Source: Flavobacteriaceae bacterium PRS1 (GTDB taxonomy: Bacteria > Bacteroidota > Bacteroidia > Flavobacteriales > Flavobacteriaceae). Taken from it: a stretch of 57,298 bases of DNA. The stretch covers positions 1 to 57,298 of the forward strand of contig RDRZ01000013.1 of the NCBI GenBank assembly GCA_003709165.1. The letters run 5' to 3'. The notes beneath the pieces are model-generated. The model was not told where the DNA came from, did no database searches, and saw only the letters and a list, made by a program, of their open reading frames with translations. Positions within the stretch are counted from its first letter, which is position 1, and every line of letters begins with the position of its first letter. Below are positions 45,355-54,824 of this stretch, one piece after another. The position numbers and the translations under genes were made by a program.

Positions 45355-46243
45355 TTTTGTTGGCAAGAGTTTTTACTGTTTTTAGAATAATTGGAGGAGT
45401 CAAATCCTTGATAAGTGATTTAATAATTTTTTTGACAGTACTCTTAGGCTTGGGCTTAGGCTTAGGCTTAGGCTTAAATGCGATTTCATCATCTTTATTA
45501 CCAACTCTACTTTTAAAAAGAGTGCTATGTTCTTCTTGCCCTGTAAAAATCTCATTTTCTGGTCTACCATTGCTGTAATAATAAAGAGCAAGTGATTTTC
45601 TACTTCTATTTTCAGGACAATCTAATACGTTTGGATGACCGTGATATGAGAAATCAGTAGTAGAAAAAATAGCTAAAGTGTTAAATGTTGGTAGAATTTG
45701 TTTCTCACATTTTTCCATTTTGCTATCCCATAATTCAAAATGACCACCATACTCCTCTTTCCAATTTTTATTTAAGTATACAAGAACATTTATTCTTCTG
45801 TCAAGTTTAAGCTTTTCATGTTTGTTAAAGTCAGCATGAATCTTTAATAAGCCTCCTTTTTTAATTTCGTGCTGTCCTCCGCCTAAAAAATATGGGTCAC
45901 CGATTAACGGCTCTTTTATGCCAGTTAGGACTTGTAGAAATTCTAGAAAAGGTTCTGAATTCAAAAAGTGCATAAATCTTTTTGTTTCATTTCCAAAATG
46001 TTTTTCACCTTTGCCTGCAAGCTTTATTTCTTTACTATTATCAAATTTTGTAGTATTCTTTATTGATGATAAATCGGGAAATTCTTCTAATATTTTATCT
46101 AAATACTCTGGACTAAAGAAGTTATCAAAGGAAATACTAGGAAAAGGAAATGCTTCCTGGTATGGTTTTACATTATTCTTTGCAATCTCCAGTAAATTTT
46201 TATTTTCATCATTTAAGTAAATATTACTCATAGTTTTTATCAT
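45350..46243 (-). CDS. 2OG-Fe(II) oxygenase (prolyl hydroxylase-like)
   Basis: 297 residues. The double-stranded beta-helix has the iron ligands HxD in LLKIHADFN, distal His in YHGHP and the 2OG-binding Arg in RSRKSLALYY. Such enzymes hydroxylate proteins or small molecules; substrate here unknown. The C terminus is a (KP)5 linker (FKPKPKPKPKPKS) then a basic helix (SLIKDLTPPIILKTVKTLANKK). The linker is coded by a clean hexamer repeat. Start alternatives are Met1 and Met5. Confidence 0.87.
   Translation of the reverse strand: MIKTMSNIYLNDENKNLLEIAKNNVKPYQEAFPFPSISFDNFFSPEYLDKILEEFPDLSSIKNTTKFDNSKEIKLAGKGEKHFGNETKRFMHFLNSEPFLEFLQVLTGIKEPLIGDPYFLGGGQHEIKKGGLLKIHADFNKHEKLKLDRRINVLVYLNKNWKEEYGGHFELWDSKMEKCEKQILPTFNTLAIFSTTDFSYHGHPNVLDCPENRSRKSLALYYYSNGRPENEIFTGQEEHSTLFKSRVGNKDDEIAFKPKPKPKPKPKSTVKKIIKSLIKDLTPPIILKTVKTLANKK
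45443..45475. repeat. Hexanucleotide repeat encoding (Lys-Pro)5
   Basis: CTTAGG-type hexamer copies (one C/T variant) on the + strand. Unit changes keep frame, changing only linker length. Confidence 0.85.
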
Positions 46244-46443
46244 TAGGTAGTTTATTCATAATTCTTGCCAATGCTAAGATATGGACTTTTTCAATTGTCT
46301 ATATCATACGATAAGATAAGGTAGTTTTTTATAAACTTTAATCAACTACTTACGTGTAAAAGTTAAGAAGAGTTGTTAACAGAATTTGTAATTACAATTA
46401 ATCCCGAAAGTCGTACAAGCTAAAGTTCTCGATAAATTTTACT

Positions 46444-47048
46444 TTACAAATCCTTTTGGTAACGCTTAACCATAGCCTCTTGGGTTTCAGGTGTTTCATT
46501 AGAGCCTGATTGGTCACTGAGCATTTGTCCCATAGTTGGTAATTCACTACGCTCTATTTTTGAGTCTTCATGCCATAACCTGGAACGCATAAATGCTTTA
46601 GCGCAGTATAAGAAAACCTCTTCTACCTTAATTACCAAACAGGTTTTTACTGGTATTTTTTCAGATAAAACATTTCTATATATTTTGTATCTGAAGTTAT
46701 AAAAGCTGCCCCATTTAAACGTAAGGTTTCATCAACTCCTGGAATAAGGAACAACATTCCAATATGTCCAGTTTCGACAATATTAATTAAACTATCTACT
46801 CTATTGTTTACTTTTACATCTGGAATAACAATTTCTTGGCTGTTAAGCACTTTAACAAATCCTGGATTGCCACCTCGTGGTGAAGCATCCATTTTCCCAT
46901 TCTTGTTAGAAGTAGATAATACAATAAAAGGCGATTTACTAATAAAGTTTATAGCGTGTTTATCTAAAATTGAAAATACTTTATCCTTTGCTCTACCTCT
47001 TGGTAAATCGTATAATTCACGAAGTTGGTTTTCGGTTTCAATTTTCAT
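46444..47048 (-). pseudogene. Pyridoxamine 5'-phosphate oxidase-like FMN protein, frameshifted
   Basis: The 5' part (47048 to 46670: ELYDLPRGRAKDKVFSILDKHAINFI.., MDASPRGGNPGF, GMLFLIPGVDETLRLNGAAFITSDTKYIEMF) is a PNPOx-like split-barrel protein. The frame then ends prematurely as YLKKYQ. In the other frame the family's C terminus follows: SEKIPVKTCLVIKVEEVFLYCAKAFMRSRLW.. to ..MVKRYQKDL (stop 46444). One T is missing from a run (T4 on the minus strand; A4 at 46667-46670). It ends 28 bases upstream of the nitronate monooxygenase gene boundary and is likely its operon partner. Confidence 0.87.
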
Positions 47049-47076
47049 TTGGGTTTTTTAAGAACAGATAATAAGT

Positions 47077-48027
47077 TCAATTTACAAATTTAGCAACAAT
47101 ATCTTTGGTTGATAAAATTTCAGTAGTATGCTCTATACTTGGTCCAGCAACCCAAACGGTTTTGTAAGTGGCTTTCGTCGCTGCATTTTTAGTAGCTTTC
47201 ATACCTATAGAAAACCGAACCATTTTTACCCATTTTTTAAGTTTCTTGTTTTTGTTTAAAACAGTTTCAATCCAGGTTTGTTTGGTGCCAATTTTTTGTA
47301 CATAAGGCGTATTGATTACTGTACAAGGCGTACCCGAAATACGTTCGGTCATCACGATATCGTCTGCGCCATAATCGACACATGCTTGTTTGTATTCTTG
47401 GGTAACATTAGCTTCGGTTGAAGCGATAAAAGGACTTCCAACCGAAACACCTGCTACGCCATAACCTAACATATCATCAATATCTGCTTTACAACCAACA
47501 CCTCCTGCCGAGATTATAGGAATATTACAATTAGCTACCAAAAGCTTAATTAAATCTTTAGGAGATAAACCTCCACGATGTCCTCCAGCCAAATTATTTA
47601 CAGCAATAATTGCATCTGCTCCTAAACTTTCTACTTTTTGAGCAAATTTTAAATCTACCACATCACAAAACACCTTAATACCTACTTTGTGCGCATGTTT
47701 AATAGTAGTTTCCGGACTTCCTAAAGAAGTAATAATAAAATCGCAGCCTTCTTCGTAAATCACTTTTAATTGCCCTTTATATTTAATATTAGACTTGTTT
47801 ACAATTAAATTAAATCCAAACGAACCACCTTCAATCTTTGCTGCTTTTAGTTCTTTTATGGCAACTCTTAATTCATCTAATGTTCTATAGTTGAGTGCTG
47901 GAATACAACCAGCAATACCACCTTTCATAGCTTCATTAACCATTGCGGTATTAGAGACCAAAAACATTGGCGCTTGTATAATTGGGTATTTTATATTTAG
48001 GAGTTGTGTGAGTTTGATATTGTTCAT
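47077..48027 (-). CDS. Nitronate monooxygenase (NMO/2-nitropropane dioxygenase family)
   Basis: 316-residue TIM-barrel FMN enzyme. YPIIQAPMFLVSN at the start, the His/Gly FMN site in NNLAGGHRGG, PIISAGGVG and ADIDDMLGYGVAGVSVGSPFIAS. It oxidises propionate-3-nitronate-type compounds to less toxic products. The PNPOx-like gene is downstream after 28 bases. Confidence 0.9.
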   Translation of the reverse strand: MNNIKLTQLLNIKYPIIQAPMFLVSNTAMVNEAMKGGIAGCIPALNYRTLDELRVAIKELKAAKIEGGSFGFNLIVNKSNIKYKGQLKVIYEEGCDFIITSLGSPETTIKHAHKVGIKVFCDVVDLKFAQKVESLGADAIIAVNNLAGGHRGGLSPKDLIKLLVANCNIPIISAGGVGCKADIDDMLGYGVAGVSVGSPFIASTEANVTQEYKQACVDYGADDIVMTERISGTPCTVINTPYVQKIGTKQTWIETVLNKNKKLKKWVKMVRFSIGMKATKNAATKATYKTVWVAGPSIEHTTEILSTKDIVAKFVN

Positions 48028-48090
48028 TTAGAAAAAATTTAGGTAAATATAATTATAATTTTGAATGCATAACACAAAATAATACTTGTC

Positions 48091-48111
48091 ATGCTGAACT
48101 TGATTCAGCAT
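48091..48111. repeat. ATGCTGAA..TTCAGCAT palindrome
   Basis: Perfect 8-bp arms, CTTGA loop. A familiar dispersed Bacteroidota repeat in the 265-base gap between the NMO gene and dnaK, with no coding content. The rest of the gap resembles degraded copies. Confidence 0.75.
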
Positions 48112-48227
48112 CTATATCCAAGGTCAAATGGCTTCTGCATCAGAGAGATGTAATGACAGACATTTCTATCAAGGAGATGCCCAAGTCTCTCTATAATTAT
48201 CGGTATTCCTCTTAATGAGGTAATAAA

Positions 48228-48271
48228 AAAAGCGCAACCTCCAGATAGCTATCGGGATTGATTGCGCTTTT
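48228..48271 (-). terminator. dnaK terminator with GATAGCTATC palindrome in its loop
   Basis: AAAAGCGCAA (48228-48237) pairs perfectly with TTGCGCTTTT (48262-48271). The loop contains GATAGCTATC (48244-48253) and CGGGATT, a mutated copy of the CCCGATA element. It is 22 bases past the dnaK stop. Confidence 0.85.
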
Positions 48272-48292
48272 AATTATTTAAAAGTTTGAAGA

Positions 48293-50215
48293 TTATTTTT
48301 TGTCTTCTTCCTCTTCTTCTACTTCCTCAAAATCAACATCTTCTACATCACTCTCTGTTGCTTCGCCATTTTGGCTCGCATCTGGTGCTGCTTCTCCTTC
48401 TTTTTGAGCTTCTGCTTGTGCCTTGTACATTTCTTCGGAAGCTACTTTCCATGCTTCGTTAATTTTTTCTAAAGCAGGTTCAATAACTCCTACATCTTTG
48501 GTTTCATAAGCTTTCTTCAATTCCTCTAAAGCTTCTTCGATAGGCTTTTTCTTGTCATCCGATAATTTATCACCAAATTCTTTAAGTTGTTTTTCCGTTT
48601 GAAAAATCATCGCATCAGCACTGTTCAGTTTTTCAGCAGTTTCTTTTAATTTAGTATCTGCTTCAGCATTAGCTTCAGCATCTTTTTTCATTTTCTCGAT
48701 TTCTTCATCTGTTAAACCAGAAGAGGCTTCTATACGAATATTTTGCTCTTTATTCGTCGCTTTATCCTTTGCTGTAACATGGATAATTCCGTTAGCATCA
48801 ATATCGAAAGTAACTTCAATTTGAGGTGTTCCTCTTTGCGCTGGTGGAATATCTGACAAATGAAAACGACCAATAGTGTTATTATCGGCTGCCATAGCAC
48901 GTTCACCTTGCAATACATGTATTTCTACTGATGGTTGATTATCGGCTGCAGTTGAAAATACCTGCGATTTTTTAGTAGGAATCGTAGTATTGGCTTCTAT
49001 TAATTTCGTCATTACATTACCCATTGTTTCAATACCAAGTGATAATGGTGTAACATCTAAAAGCAACACATCTTTAACATCTCCACTTAAAACGCCTCCT
49101 TGTATTGCAGCTCCAACAGCTACAACTTCGTCAGGGTTTACACCTTTATTTGGTTTTTGACCAAAGAATTTCTCTACAGCTTCTTGTACTGCCGGAATAC
49201 GCGTAGAACCACCAACTAAAATTATTTCGTCGATATCGCTAGTTTTTAATCCCGCTGCTTTTAAGGCTGTTCCGCAAGGCTTGATGGTACGTTTAATTAA
49301 ATCGTCGATCAATTGCTCGAATTTTGCTTTTGTAAGCGTACGAACCAAGTGTTTTGGTCCACTGGAAGTTGCAGTAATGTAAGGCAAATTAATTTCGGTT
49401 TTTGATGAAGAAGATAATTCAATCTTCGCTTTTTCTGAAGCTTCTTTTAAGCGTTGCAAAGCCATTTTATCTTTACGTAAATCCATGCTTTCTTCTTTCT
49501 TAAATTCTTCGGCTAACCAATTAATTATTCGTTCATCTATATCGTCGCCACCTAAATGTGTATCACCATCGGTTGCTAATACTTCAAAAACACCATCGCC
49601 GAGTTCTAAAACAGATACATCGTGTGTTCCACCACCAAAATCAAAAACAACTATGGTTTGGTCAATACCTTTTTTGTCCATTCCATAAGCCAAAGCTGCA
49701 GCAGTTGGTTCGTTAATAATTCTTCTAACTTTTAAACCCGCAATTTCACCTGCTTCTTTTGTCGCTTGTCGTTGTGCATCATTAAAATATGCAGGTACAG
49801 TAATTACAGCTTCAGTAACTTCTTGATCCAAAAATTCTTCAGCAGTCTTTTTCATTTTTTGAAGTACCATTGCAGATAATTCTTGTGGTGTATATAAACG
49901 ACCATCAATATCTACTCTTGGTGTATCATTATCTCCTTTTACCACTTTATATGGTACACGACCTATTTCTAACTTGCATTCGGAAAACTTGTTTCCCATA
50001 AAACGCTTAATAGAATACACCGTTTTTGTAGGATTAGTTACTGCCTGACGTTTTGCAGGATCACCAACTTTTATTTCGCCTCCATCTACAAAAGCAATTA
50101 CAGATGGTGTTGTACGTCTTCCTTCGGCATTAGTAATCACAACCGGTTCATTACCTTCCATAACTGAAACGCAAGAGTTTGTTGTTCCTAAATCGATTCC
50201 TATTATTTTACTCAT
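48293..50215 (-). CDS. dnaK: Chaperone DnaK (Hsp70)
   Basis: 640 residues. Nucleotide-binding domain (1-380): [51 protein letters not shown], and [12 protein letters not shown]. The substrate-binding domain and lid follow, with an acidic C-terminal tail. The third phosphate motif reads FGGGTHD rather than FGGGTFD, a single-residue variant. It folds proteins with DnaJ/GrpE, which are not next to it. Upstream lies a probable sigma-54-type promoter with an inverted repeat. Confidence 0.98.
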   Translation of the reverse strand: MSKIIGIDLGTTNSCVSVMEGNEPVVITNAEGRRTTPSVIAFVDGGEIKVGDPAKRQAVTNPTKTVYSIKRFMGNKFSECKLEIGRVPYKVVKGDNDTPRVDIDGRLYTPQELSAMVLQKMKKTAEEFLDQEVTEAVITVPAYFNDAQRQATKEAGEIAGLKVRRIINEPTAAALAYGMDKKGIDQTIVVFDFGGGTHDVSVLELGDGVFEVLATDGDTHLGGDDIDERIINWLAEEFKKEESMDLRKDKMALQRLKEASEKAKIELSSSSKTEINLPYITATSSGPKHLVRTLTKAKFEQLIDDLIKRTIKPCGTALKAAGLKTSDIDEIILVGGSTRIPAVQEAVEKFFGQKPNKGVNPDEVVAVGAAIQGGVLSGDVKDVLLLDVTPLSLGIETMGNVMTKLIEANTTIPTKKSQVFSTAADNQPSVEIHVLQGERAMAADNNTIGRFHLSDIPPAQRGTPQIEVTFDIDANGIIHVTAKDKATNKEQNIRIEASSGLTDEEIEKMKKDAEANAEADTKLKETAEKLNSADAMIFQTEKQLKEFGDKLSDDKKKPIEEALEELKKAYETKDVGVIEPALEKINEAWKVASEEMYKAQAEAQKEGEAAPDASQNGEATESDVEDVDFEEVEEEEEDKK

Positions 50216-50397
50216 ATTTTTATACTTTTATTTTGTTGTATTAATTTTAATCTACCTAAGAAGATTGTTATAACGTCTTTTTGAATTCCAAACGTGGGCT
50301 TTTTTTGCTGCGTTTAGTTTTAGCGTAAACTGATTGTTTCTTGTTCTTAATATTTCCATGATTTCTAAATTGTATATTTTTAATACACTACACAATA

Positions 50398-50413
50398 GGC
50401 AATCTTTATGCCA
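50398..50413 (-). promoter_or_regulatory. Sigma-54-like -24/-12 promoter for dnaK
   Basis: The minus strand reads TGGCAT-AAAGA-TTGCC against the consensus TGGCAC-N5-TTGCA. GG and GC spacing is correct. This would give a leader of ~170 bases. Assignment rests on sequence match only. Confidence 0.5.
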
Positions 50414-50424
50414 TTACAAATAAT

Positions 50425-50439
50425 ATGACAAGCTGTCAT
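50425..50439. promoter_or_regulatory. Inverted repeat upstream of the dnaK promoter
   Basis: ATGACA-AGC-TGTCAT, perfect 6-bp arms. It lies just upstream of the -24 element with respect to dnaK, where an activator or repressor could bind. Confidence 0.5.
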
Positions 50440-50511
50440 TAATGTCTTTAAAATTTTGAAGTATTATTAATTAACATTGGTTAGAAAAGGCTATTTTCAC
50501 ACACTTTATTA

Positions 50512-50684
50512 ACCTGAGTTCAACCTAATATTTGTTTTCAGTTTAAATGAATTTTTATTCTATTCGAAGGCAGATTTTTGAAAGACTAACTGGTTAATTT
50601 GAGGAAATTTGGCGAGAATTGGAAAAAATTCACTAAATCCAAAGGAAATACAAAGAAAAATAAATCTTAGGTCGAACTCAGGTT
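50512..50684. mobile_element. MITE-like element, 173 bp, 24-bp TIRs, 5-bp TSD
   Basis: The left end is ACCTGAGTTCAACCTAA and the right end is the inverted copy ACCTGAGTTCGACCTAA; similarity extends to about 24 bp with 3 mismatches. The direct repeat TATTA flanks both sides (50507-50511 and 50685-50689). No ORF is inside. So it is a non-autonomous element mobilised in trans. The parent IS is not in the window. Confidence 0.75.
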
Positions 50685-50786
50685 ATTAGTTAATTTATAA
50701 TTATTATGGAATGTATTTAGGTTTATATAGAACTCGTTTAAACTTTTCATTACATTTACAAACAATCTAACTGTATACATTAAAAA

Positions 50787-51605
50787 ATGTCAGTAACCAA
50801 AAAAGAATACAAAAGAATTACTGTAAAAACATTAGTTGATATGAAAGCTAATGGAGAAAAAATCTCGATGTTAACTGCTTACGATTACACAATGGCAAAA
50901 ATAGTAGATGGCGCAGACATTGATGTTATTTTGGTTGGTGATTCTGCCAGCAATGTTATGTCTGGACACGAAACCACTTTACCTATTACTTTAGATGAAA
51001 TGATTTATCATGCATCTTCTGTAATTCGTGCTGTAAATCGTGCTCTTGTTGTTGTTGATCTTCCTTTTGGAAGTTACCAAAGCGATCCTAAAAAAGCTTT
51101 GCGTTCTGCAATTAGAATCATGAAAGAAAGTGGTGGTCACGCTGTAAAACTTGAAGGCGGAAAAGAAGTAAAAGATTCTATTAAACGTATTTTGAATGCA
51201 GGGATTCCTGTTATGGGACATCTGGGTTTAACACCACAATCTATTTATAAATTTGGTACTTATACAGTACGTGCTAAAGAAGAACAAGAAGCTCATCAAC
51301 TTTTAGCAGATGTGAAAATGCTTGAAAGAGTTGGCTGTTTTGGAATTGTTCTTGAAAAAATTCCTGCAGAACTTGCTGAGGAAGCGGCAGAGAGTGTTAG
51401 CATACCTATTATTGGAATTGGTGCAGGAAATGGTGTTGATGGACAAGTACTTGTTTTACACGATATGATAGGTATGACACACGAATTTAATCCGCGCTTT
51501 TTACGTCGCTATATGAATTTATACCAAGACATGACAATAGCAATTTCGCAATATGCATCTGATGTGAAAAGCGGTGAGTTTCCAAGTGATAGTGAGCAGT
51601 ATTAG
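50787..51605 (+). CDS. panB: 3-methyl-2-oxobutanoate hydroxymethyltransferase
   Basis: 272 residues. TIM-barrel enzyme, first step of pantothenate synthesis. Key segments: [10 protein letters not shown], the metal site [24 protein letters not shown], and the catalytic Glu in [10 protein letters not shown], then [25 protein letters not shown]. It feeds CoA synthesis together with coaBC and coaE. Followed by a TTCAGT-type repeat spacer and a pseudouridine synthase. Confidence 0.96.
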   Translation: MSVTKKEYKRITVKTLVDMKANGEKISMLTAYDYTMAKIVDGADIDVILVGDSASNVMSGHETTLPITLDEMIYHASSVIRAVNRALVVVDLPFGSYQSDPKKALRSAIRIMKESGGHAVKLEGGKEVKDSIKRILNAGIPVMGHLGLTPQSIYKFGTYTVRAKEEQEAHQLLADVKMLERVGCFGIVLEKIPAELAEEAAESVSIPIIGIGAGNGVDGQVLVLHDMIGMTHEFNPRFLRRYMNLYQDMTIAISQYASDVKSGEFPSDSEQY

Positions 51606-51636
51606 TGTTCAGTATTCAGTATTTAGTGTTCAGAAA
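51604..51636. repeat. AGTGTTCAGTATTCAGTATTTAGTGTTCAG spacer repeat
   Basis: Short tandem array of (A/T)GT(G/A)TTCAGT units; same family as at 1357. Confidence 0.55.
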
Positions 51637-51658
51637 AATAAATTATTAGTGTTAATTT

Positions 51659-52366
51659 GTGAAATTCGTGTCTAAAATTATTTCCAACAAATCTAACTTA
51701 CAGATTCTCTTTGAAGACAATCATATTATAATAATCAACAAACGTGCTGGTGATATAGTACAAGGCGATAAAACCGGAGATAACCCTTTAAGTGAAGTCG
51801 TAAAGGAATATATTAAGGTAAAATATAACAAACCCGGAAGTGTATTTCTTGGTGTCGTACATCGTTTAGACCGCCCAACTACCGGAATTGTTGTTTTTGC
51901 TAAAACTTCAAAAGCATTATCAAGACTTAATAAACTATTTGCCAATACAAAAATGCATAAAACTTATTGGGCTGTTGTAAAAAACAAGCCAATAAAAGAG
52001 AATGACACCTTAACACATTGGCTCAAAAAAAATCCAAAGAATAACAAATCTACTGCTTTTGATAACCAAATAAAAGACGGTAAATATGCTGTACTTCACT
52101 ACTCATTGCTAAAAAAGCTAAACAATTATTTCTTGCTCGAAATACATCTTGAAACGGGACGACATCATCAAATACGTACACAGCTTTCTAAAATAGGCTT
52201 ATCGATAAAGGGCGATTTAAAGTATGGTTTTGACCAAAGCAATAAAGATGCAAGTATTCATTTACATTCCCGAAAATTGGCATTTATTCATCCTGTAAAA
52301 AAGGAAACTATTGAGATTGTAGCTCCTTTACCCAAAGATGCTACTTGGGATGCTTACACAGAATAA
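51659..52366 (+). CDS. RluA-type pseudouridine synthase
   Basis: 235 residues. The RluA signature is HRLDRPTTGIVVFAKTS, with the catalytic Asp in RLD; further ETGRHHQIRTQLS. It isomerises uridine in rRNA or tRNA; target not assignable. The start is GTG 51659 or GTG 51668; no ATG precedes the conserved LFEDNHIIIINKR. Confidence 0.92.
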   Translation: MKFVSKIISNKSNLQILFEDNHIIIINKRAGDIVQGDKTGDNPLSEVVKEYIKVKYNKPGSVFLGVVHRLDRPTTGIVVFAKTSKALSRLNKLFANTKMHKTYWAVVKNKPIKENDTLTHWLKKNPKNNKSTAFDNQIKDGKYAVLHYSLLKKLNNYFLLEIHLETGRHHQIRTQLSKIGLSIKGDLKYGFDQSNKDASIHLHSRKLAFIHPVKKETIEIVAPLPKDATWDAYTE

Positions 52367-52422
52367 CTAGTCGTCTATACATTAATTTTTCGTAGTTTTA
52401 AAATTATTTTATTTCAAATTTT

Positions 52423-54801
52423 ATGAAGCGAATTTTAAAAATATTAGCCATTACCATAATATTACTGTTTTTAGGAATTTGGTGGTTTGCCAATAGTCTA
52501 AAACCAATGTATAATGGTACTGTAGACATAAAAAATATTCAAGAAGAAGTTTCGGTTTACTACGATAATTACGGAATTCCGCACATTTATGCTAATAACG
52601 AAAGTGATGCATTTACAGCTTTAGGTTTTGTACATGCCCAAGATAGGCTGTGGCAAATGGAATTGCTTCGTCGTATTCCAACAGGAAGACTTGCTGAAGT
52701 TTTTGGAGAAGAACTCGTTAAAACCGACCGTTTGTTTATTGGCTTAGGCATTGATGAAGCTTCAAAAAAAACAATCGCCAAACTTGATACAACAAGTAAA
52801 GCCTATCAATTAACCAAAGCGTATGTAAATGGTATCAATCAGTTTATTGCAGAAGGTCCAAAACCAATTGAATATTATTTAACAGGCATCGAAAAACAAC
52901 CATTTACAATAAAGGATGTGCAAAACGTAATGGGCTATATGGCATTTAGTTTTGCAATGGCACACAAAACCGATCCGCTTTTAACTAATATTAAAAACAA
53001 ATTAGGTATTCAATATCTAGCTGATTTAGAAATAGGCACAACTCCAAATTCAGAATTAATTAAAAACTATTCACCAAAAGATTCACTAATGGTCAGTAAT
53101 ACTTTAATGGCTTCAATTAGTGAGGCGTTGGACAATCTCCCAATACCACAATTTATTGGTAGTAATGGTTGGGTTATTGGTACACAAAAAACAAGTACTG
53201 GTAAAGTGTTATTTGCCAACGATCCACATATAGGTTTTGCACAACCATCAGTTTGGTATGAAGCACATATACATACACCTAATTATGAAATGTACGGCTA
53301 TCATTTGGCTGGATTTCCTTTTCCTGTATTGGGTCATAATAGAAAAATAGCCTACGGAATAACCATGTTTGAAAATGATGATATCGATTTTTACTGGGAA
53401 GAAAATCATCCAACAGATGCTAATTTGTACAAAACACCAGAAGGTTGGAAAGCCTATGAAACCAGAACAGAAACCATTAAAGTAAAAGATGGTAATGATG
53501 TTATTATAACTATAAAAACATCACAACATGGACCGCTTATGAATTACTTTGTTACCGAAATTAATTTTGAGCAACCTATTGCGATGACATGGGTCTATAC
53601 ACAACTGAAAAATCGTTCTTTAGACGCAATTTACAAAATGTCGCATGCAAAAAATCAAACTGAGTTTGAAGCGGCTTTACCTTTGCTTCACGCACCTGGA
53701 CTTAACATTATGTATGGCGATGCCGAAAATAATATTGGTTGGTATGCCGTTGCAAAACTATACGAATTACCAAAAACAGCGCATTCAAAATTTATAATGG
53801 ATGGTACAACTGGAGAAAACGAACGTATTCGTTATTTGGATTTTTCTGAAAATCCTAAGGCTATAAATCCGCCTTGGCATTATGTGTATTCAGCAAACAA
53901 TCAACCCGATTCAATTTCAGGAATGTTTTATCCAGGGTATTATTTATCCGAGAATAGGGCAAAACGCATTGTACAATTAATCGAACCTAAAAACGATTGG
54001 GATAAGAAAGCTATGACAGAAATGATTACAGATGTAACATCTTCTGTAAATCCAACAATAGCAAAGAAATTAGTGTCTCTGATTGACCAACAAAACTTAA
54101 ACAAAAATCAAAAAGAAGCGTTAGATATTCTTCAAAACTGGGATGGAGACAACCAATTGGAGGATATTGCTCCTACTATTTATCACAAGTTTATTTATCT
54201 CTGTTTAAGAAATACACTTCATGATGAACTTGGAGATGATATGTTTAATCAACTAATGAAAACGCATCTTATAAAACGTACAATAGCACCTTTATTTGCT
54301 AAAGAAAATTCGGTTTGGTTCGATAATATTAAAACAGAAAATAAAAGTGAATCACGAAAAGAAATCGTGACACAATCTTATTTTGAAGCTATTTCGGCTT
54401 TAGAAAATCAATTAGGAAACAACATATCACAATGGACCTGGAATAAAGTGCATACACTAGAGCATTCTCATCCCATTGGTAAAGTTAATGCATTACGATC
54501 GTATTTTAATGTTGGTCCTTTTGAAATTAGTGGAACAAGAGAAGTTATTAATAACCTTGGCTTTTATTACGATGAAACAGGAGAATATAAGGTAGCTTCT
54601 GGTCCTTCTACACGACGCATTATCGATTTTTCAGATATTGAAAATAGTTTGAGTATTTTACCAACAGGTCAATCTGGAAATGTGTTTAGCCCACATTACA
54701 AAGACCAAGCCGAAATGTACAATAACGGCGAATTCAGAAAAATGATGTTAAATGAAGATGAAATTAAATCAACTTCAAAAAACATTCTTATTATAAAATA
54801 A
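52423..54801 (+). CDS. Penicillin acylase family Ntn hydrolase
   Basis: 792 residues. An N-terminal TM or signal (residues 5-27), then the alpha part (about 30-245). The nucleophile is Ser247 in IGSNGWVIG, exposed by autoproteolytic cleavage after Gly246. The beta subunit includes ANDPHIGF, GFPFPVLGHNRKIAYG and FENDDIDFYWE. These enzymes hydrolyse amide bonds of beta-lactams or acyl-homoserine lactones; substrate not assignable. Exported. Followed 23 bases later by an ALDH gene. Confidence 0.93.
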   Translation: MKRILKILAITIILLFLGIWWFANSLKPMYNGTVDIKNIQEEVSVYYDNYGIPHIYANNESDAFTALGFVHAQDRLWQMELLRRIPTGRLAEVFGEELVKTDRLFIGLGIDEASKKTIAKLDTTSKAYQLTKAYVNGINQFIAEGPKPIEYYLTGIEKQPFTIKDVQNVMGYMAFSFAMAHKTDPLLTNIKNKLGIQYLADLEIGTTPNSELIKNYSPKDSLMVSNTLMASISEALDNLPIPQFIGSNGWVIGTQKTSTGKVLFANDPHIGFAQPSVWYEAHIHTPNYEMYGYHLAGFPFPVLGHNRKIAYGITMFENDDIDFYWEENHPTDANLYKTPEGWKAYETRTETIKVKDGNDVIITIKTSQHGPLMNYFVTEINFEQPIAMTWVYTQLKNRSLDAIYKMSHAKNQTEFEAALPLLHAPGLNIMYGDAENNIGWYAVAKLYELPKTAHSKFIMDGTTGENERIRYLDFSENPKAINPPWHYVYSANNQPDSISGMFYPGYYLSENRAKRIVQLIEPKNDWDKKAMTEMITDVTSSVNPTIAKKLVSLIDQQNLNKNQKEALDILQNWDGDNQLEDIAPTIYHKFIYLCLRNTLHDELGDDMFNQLMKTHLIKRTIAPLFAKENSVWFDNIKTENKSESRKEIVTQSYFEAISALENQLGNNISQWTWNKVHTLEHSHPIGKVNALRSYFNVGPFEISGTREVINNLGFYYDETGEYKVASGPSTRRIIDFSDIENSLSILPTGQSGNVFSPHYKDQAEMYNNGEFRKMMLNEDEIKSTSKNILIIK

Positions 54802-54824
54802 CGTTTATTTAAGATTTAAAAGAA

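Larger units (their letters stand above)
50216..50786. other. Divergent regulatory region between dnaK and panB, with MITE
   Basis: 571 bases. It contains the dnaK leader, a sigma-54-like site (50398-50413), an inverted repeat (50425-50439), a MITE-like element (50512-50684) and about 100 bases upstream of panB. There is no recognisable gene. Confidence 0.7.

Noticed and set aside
45357..45578. Plus-strand ORF with GLGLGLGL stretch
   Set aside because: It is the complement of the (Lys-Pro) repeat in the 2OG oxygenase gene.
46444..46638. Separate 64-residue gene
   Set aside because: It is the C-terminal end of the PNPOx-like gene after a lost T.
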